A stretch of 16,948 nt of DNA. Origin: Gammaproteobacteria bacterium (GTDB lineage: Bacteria; Pseudomonadota; Gammaproteobacteria; UBA1113). The stretch lies in assembly GCA_019752835.1 (NCBI GenBank), contig JAIELR010000085.1, forward strand, positions 1 to 16,948, read 5' to 3'. Made by a program: the position numbers and the translations under genes. This document shows, one piece after another, positions 15,401 through 16,948 of this stretch. The notes under the pieces were generated by a model. That model made no database searches. It was not told the DNA's origin and saw only the letters and a list, made by a program, of their open reading frames with translations. Each line of letters starts with the position of its first letter. The stretch's first letter is position 1.

Positions 15401-16371
15401 TGTCCTGAAGCGTCTTTTTCGTTTACATCCAAACCATGAGCAATTAATTCTTGTAGAATATCAGGGGAAAGCATAGCAGCGGCAATGTGCAAAAAAGTTT
15501 TCTGCGTAGTGTTGGTTCGCGCATGAGGATCAACACCCAACTCTAAACAAAAAAGAACCGTTTCATACGCATGGTTTTCAATGCCACTTCGAAGATAATC
15601 TGATAAGCGAGGTGCTTGCCATTTTATCGGCAAAAAGAAGAGTTGTCGTAATGTCTCATACGATCCACTCAGATGTTCAATCAGCAATTTCAACTGTTTA
15701 AGCACAGCATGGTTTTTTTGTTCAGCATACAGATGAAACAAACATTTATCGCGATCCAGTTCACGCACTTTTTCTATGTATTTCTCTTGAACCAACGTTT
15801 GCAGTGGAATAAAATAAAAATCCTTGTTTTGAAGATTTAATTCTAAATTTTTTCTTAATTGTTCTCCTTCAATATTGACAAAATTTTCACAAATCTCTTG
15901 TATTTTATTGACATCTTCTAACCATAAAGTGAGAAGTTGAGATAATTCATCTATTATCCTGGATTCTAATTTCATAAAACCAGACCTGACCTGTATATGA
16001 AGCTCCTCAAAATTATTCACATTTTCCATGATTTCCTGCCAAAATGGATTCACCAAAAAAACAGTTTTTTCTGAATAACGAGATTGATACCATGGAATTT
16101 CTTTATTTAATTTTTTATCAAGAGCATTATTGAGTAATTGTCCTAAAAAAGATAGCATCTTTTTAGACGATGCCTCATTTACCAATAGCCATCGTTCTGA
16201 AAGCGCAAAAAAAGCAATCTGATATATTTGCTTAGCTATATCAACAAAATTATTTTTGTTGTTTGACAATCCCCCCCAAAATCCATCCTGACACTGGCAA
16301 ATACCGTTAACAATGTCCATCAGAGGCAATTCAATTTCAATTTGGCTCAGAATTTTATCGGTAAAATGCAT
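12475..16371 (-). CDS. large ankyrin-repeat protein with PI3/PI4-kinase-like domain; candidate Dot/Icm effector
   Basis: The protein has 1298 residues, no signal peptide and no membrane helix. The N-terminal ~250 residues are helical and unrecognised. About five ankyrin repeats span roughly 255-445 ('KTFLHIAAAMLSPDILQELI', 'DASGQTPLHFAI', 'GCALHWAVEAKQIEMYDGLM', 'NGEGKTPLQCI'). A helical region follows (about 455-760). At 765-1060 lies a kinase-like domain: 'PGIEYAIDALHYAI' (829-842), 'LTRPRDGKGDNYMV' with D908 and N913 spaced as in the lipid-kinase loop GDRHxxNIM, and 'LFSIDHDCMFG' with D934 in place of the PI3K 'HIDFGH' motif. It resembles the OpiA/LegA5 type of bacterial PI3-kinase effector, as I recall that family. 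A leucine-rich-like piece lies near 1160-1210. The tail is acidic then basic (EKEEENFE at 1272-1279, RRKTI at the end), as in type IVB secretion signals. The ATG at 16371 follows GGGAG by seven bases. Kinase activity and secretion are inference. Confidence 0.75.
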   Translation of the reverse strand: MHFTDKILSQIEIELPLMDIVNGICQCQDGFWGGLSNNKNNFVDIAKQIYQIAFFALSERWLLVNEASSKKMLSFLGQLLNNALDKKLNKEIPWYQSRYSEKTVFLVNPFWQEIMENVNNFEELHIQVRSGFMKLESRIIDELSQLLTLWLEDVNKIQEICENFVNIEGEQLRKNLELNLQNKDFYFIPLQTLVQEKYIEKVRELDRDKCLFHLYAEQKNHAVLKQLKLLIEHLSGSYETLRQLFFLPIKWQAPRLSDYLRSGIENHAYETVLFCLELGVDPHARTNTTQKTFLHIAAAMLSPDILQELIAHGLDVNEKDASGQTPLHFAIKSIIALDVSNRSIRSKNIKKVINALVNSGALCLEPDEKGKTPWELLIYSGLAGYIDLLFTGNESALASYKNAKGCALHWAVEAKQIEMYDGLMLRGFNPELVNGEGKTPLQCITDNSLCTEIENLNAKRNFIISQRVDIARELFSHRNEIGLDQDELAKITNDILDPNINGTVFFNVAEIFERIKQWNSAVICCNIAVFKGEQRAVPKRLELEERKKIEKNKKIILNQDREEIFLRHFHGQPILQKVIGDITHPHVVNASYQRLYLALSQVNWFEESPQTLKNIQSFLAWIQLSQTLQGKTHWKDDSNKIRAQFALLLIKTQARFDTQPRMRWTDKNDPFFQARLYQYYLGQKIKNEPLISEQGSIKHRVLYSIVFPYVIRKAYEWREIWKVLANKQKNKKWEVCAEAAHQIYEDYLDQVRRRYSFNERVYLDSQPFRGAMLYSLFTGRVHLSKEAGKRLIPKSGRIDRENEKGAHVVLAYQGMHYKKLDTMSSSAAPGIEYAIDALHYAIAQQGTPPTTLIKVYRGEQSHAYQVSKTVEGLGLDSVLQFYPQDLDKLDRTNYSAMIILSLLTRPRDGKGDNYMVRLIGQQGTLSSLQLFSIDHDCMFGIPLLRIGNRARTEVQTILYLLRQMNEPIDAHFVASFLTLSPERICLEWLGQLYGQNMQYETLIREGVLTKEEAKKLQLPIQLPAGFIEQLYANLITLKGLFHRGKNMTHHKLLSIFYPALGRLYRKLRESEGSILDKMARIWNKDLDLADFEIDENDINEAPEWNRKEKILRPKITIQEAGEALLKVLRFTSMNSLEAVELFSCIEHELHFVRVLTIWDVGYALRWEDLHKTLLSFPHLEHVILQNVYIKNPQVLDILKHTYPAITFSVLQEEQQSNCMSENIVSCSSMAKSEEELINPKKPAIKQMSSQLFGLFKPPSFPARSPNSEYIVEKEEENFETHQNEHIVPFDSIVRRKTI

Positions 16372-16436
16372 TATCTTTCTCCCTTCTAGTTCAATGAAAA
16401 AAACAAAGACTCAGGTTTATCTTAAAAACCATTTCC

Positions 16437-16871
16437 TCAATATTGAAAAGACTCCGCAATGATATTAGCCTCTTGTGCTAAAGCAAAGTCTCCTAAAAAA
16501 TGCCGTAAGTTGTGCATCGCATTTGCAAATGCAATTCGTTGGCTATCCTTAAAAAAACGGCTAGAAGATCTTGAATTTTGCTGATCAAGTTCAGCAAGCG
16601 CCGCATCTACTCGTTCAAAACGAGAATCCTCCTCTTTCCCCCATGCCTCCCGAAACACAGCCAAGATAAAAAGTACTGAATAAGCAGTAGTTTCACTTAA
16701 CTGTGCAAAACAATTTAAGGCTACTGTTAAAGGCGCTTGTAACGGATCTTCTTGATAAATCAGACAAATGAATTCCCACAGTTGCTTTTCGTATGCGAGC
16801 ATAGCTTGTGACATCACTTCTTTCAAGGAAAGTGCAGGGTTAAAGATTGCAACTGTCGGATCATGTTTGTA
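16437..16871 (-). CDS. 3' exon of an unrecognised gene interrupted by a group II intron
   Basis: I do not recognise the product. The frame is open from inside the intron end to the stop at 16437, about 144 residues from the intron edge. The longest internal start is TTG at 16826, with no ribosome binding site, so the frame looks like the end of a longer gene rather than a gene of its own. The visible protein is helical and cytoplasmic, with 'AYEKQLWEFICLIYQEDP', 'ALNCFAQLSETTAYSVLFIL' and 'IAFANAMHNLRHFLGDF', and has no motif I can name. If the intron splices, the full protein is made; if not, translation stops in the intron. The ankyrin-repeat gene starts 66 bases downstream on the same strand and may share its transcript. 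The 5' exon is beyond the window. Confidence 0.6.
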   Translation of the reverse strand, partial: YKHDPTVAIFNPALSLKEVMSQAMLAYEKQLWEFICLIYQEDPLQAPLTVALNCFAQLSETTAYSVLFILAVFREAWGKEEDSRFERVDAALAELDQQNSRSSSRFFKDSQRIAFANAMHNLRHFLGDFALAQEANIIAESFQY

Positions 16872-16948
16872 GGTGAGTAGGCCGGTGGAACTTCCCCATC
16901 AGCCTCTCGCAGAACGGTGCATGAACCTCTCAATTCACACCGCTCCCA
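16869..16948 (-). mobile_element. 3' end of a group II intron (domains V and VI)
   Basis: On the minus strand, 16945-16912 is a 34-nt domain V. The lower stem GAGCGGTG/CACCGTTC contains the catalytic AGC triad; the upper stem TGAATT/GGTTCA is capped by a GAGA tetraloop, and a TG bulge lies on the 3' side. After a three-base link, domain VI (16908-16875) pairs GAG-AGGC with GCCT-A-CTC, leaving a bulged A (16878) as the branch point. The 3' splice site should lie within about 16869-16873. The intron runs off the window, so its reverse transcriptase gene cannot be seen. This is direct reading of a well-known RNA structure. Confidence 0.88.

Overview
The window reads as chromosomal DNA of an intracellular gammaproteobacterium, most likely of the order Legionellales (Coxiella/Legionella/Rickettsiella/Aquicella-like). 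This is inferred from the moderate-to-low GC, the gammaproteobacterial MnmG and LysE proteins, and a 1298-residue ankyrin-repeat protein with the look of a Dot/Icm (type IVB) effector. The species cannot be named from sequence alone.

Layout. (1) 1-3707: housekeeping and transport. An EamA-type exporter broken by one in-frame TAA, a full-length mnmG (tRNA U34 modification), and a LysE/ArgO-type exporter. (2) 3676-5009: a small islet bounded by a 31-bp direct repeat of the lysE 3' end (30/31 identical). It holds an Abi_2/AbiF-type HEPN ribonuclease gene on the minus strand, preceded by a sigma70-like promoter and a ~50-nt hairpin RNA that ends in a T-run at the abi start codon. It also holds AT-rich filler and a 36-nt palindrome. 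(3) 5071-7714: a TMEM43-family membrane protein, convergent with a DHA2-type MFS exporter. (4) 7846-10406: a rearranged accessory patch. It contains a VOC-fold protein, a higBA toxin-antitoxin pair with a clear promoter/operator, a truncated and an intact member of a small unrecognised family sharing an MSGK(D/E)E N-terminus, an orphan HigA-like antitoxin with a disturbed N-terminus, and a decayed second copy of the VOC gene. The order (family gene then VOC gene, twice on the minus strand) suggests a tandem duplication into which higBA was inserted. (5) 10487-12281: a translationally coupled pair, Bcr/CflA-type exporter then atypical SDR, with a hairpin terminator. (6) 12475-16948: the ankyrin-repeat effector candidate, whose C-terminal half carries a PI3/PI4-kinase-like catalytic signature. 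Upstream is the 3' exon of an unrecognised gene entered by a group II intron, whose domains V and VI lie at the right edge.

The most noteworthy items are the AbiF-type gene with its upstream RNA inside a direct-repeat islet, the ankyrin plus lipid-kinase-like effector candidate, the group II intron in a coding gene, and the duplicated MSGK/VOC patch broken up by toxin-antitoxin genes. All family assignments are by reading the translated sequence; no database search was run.
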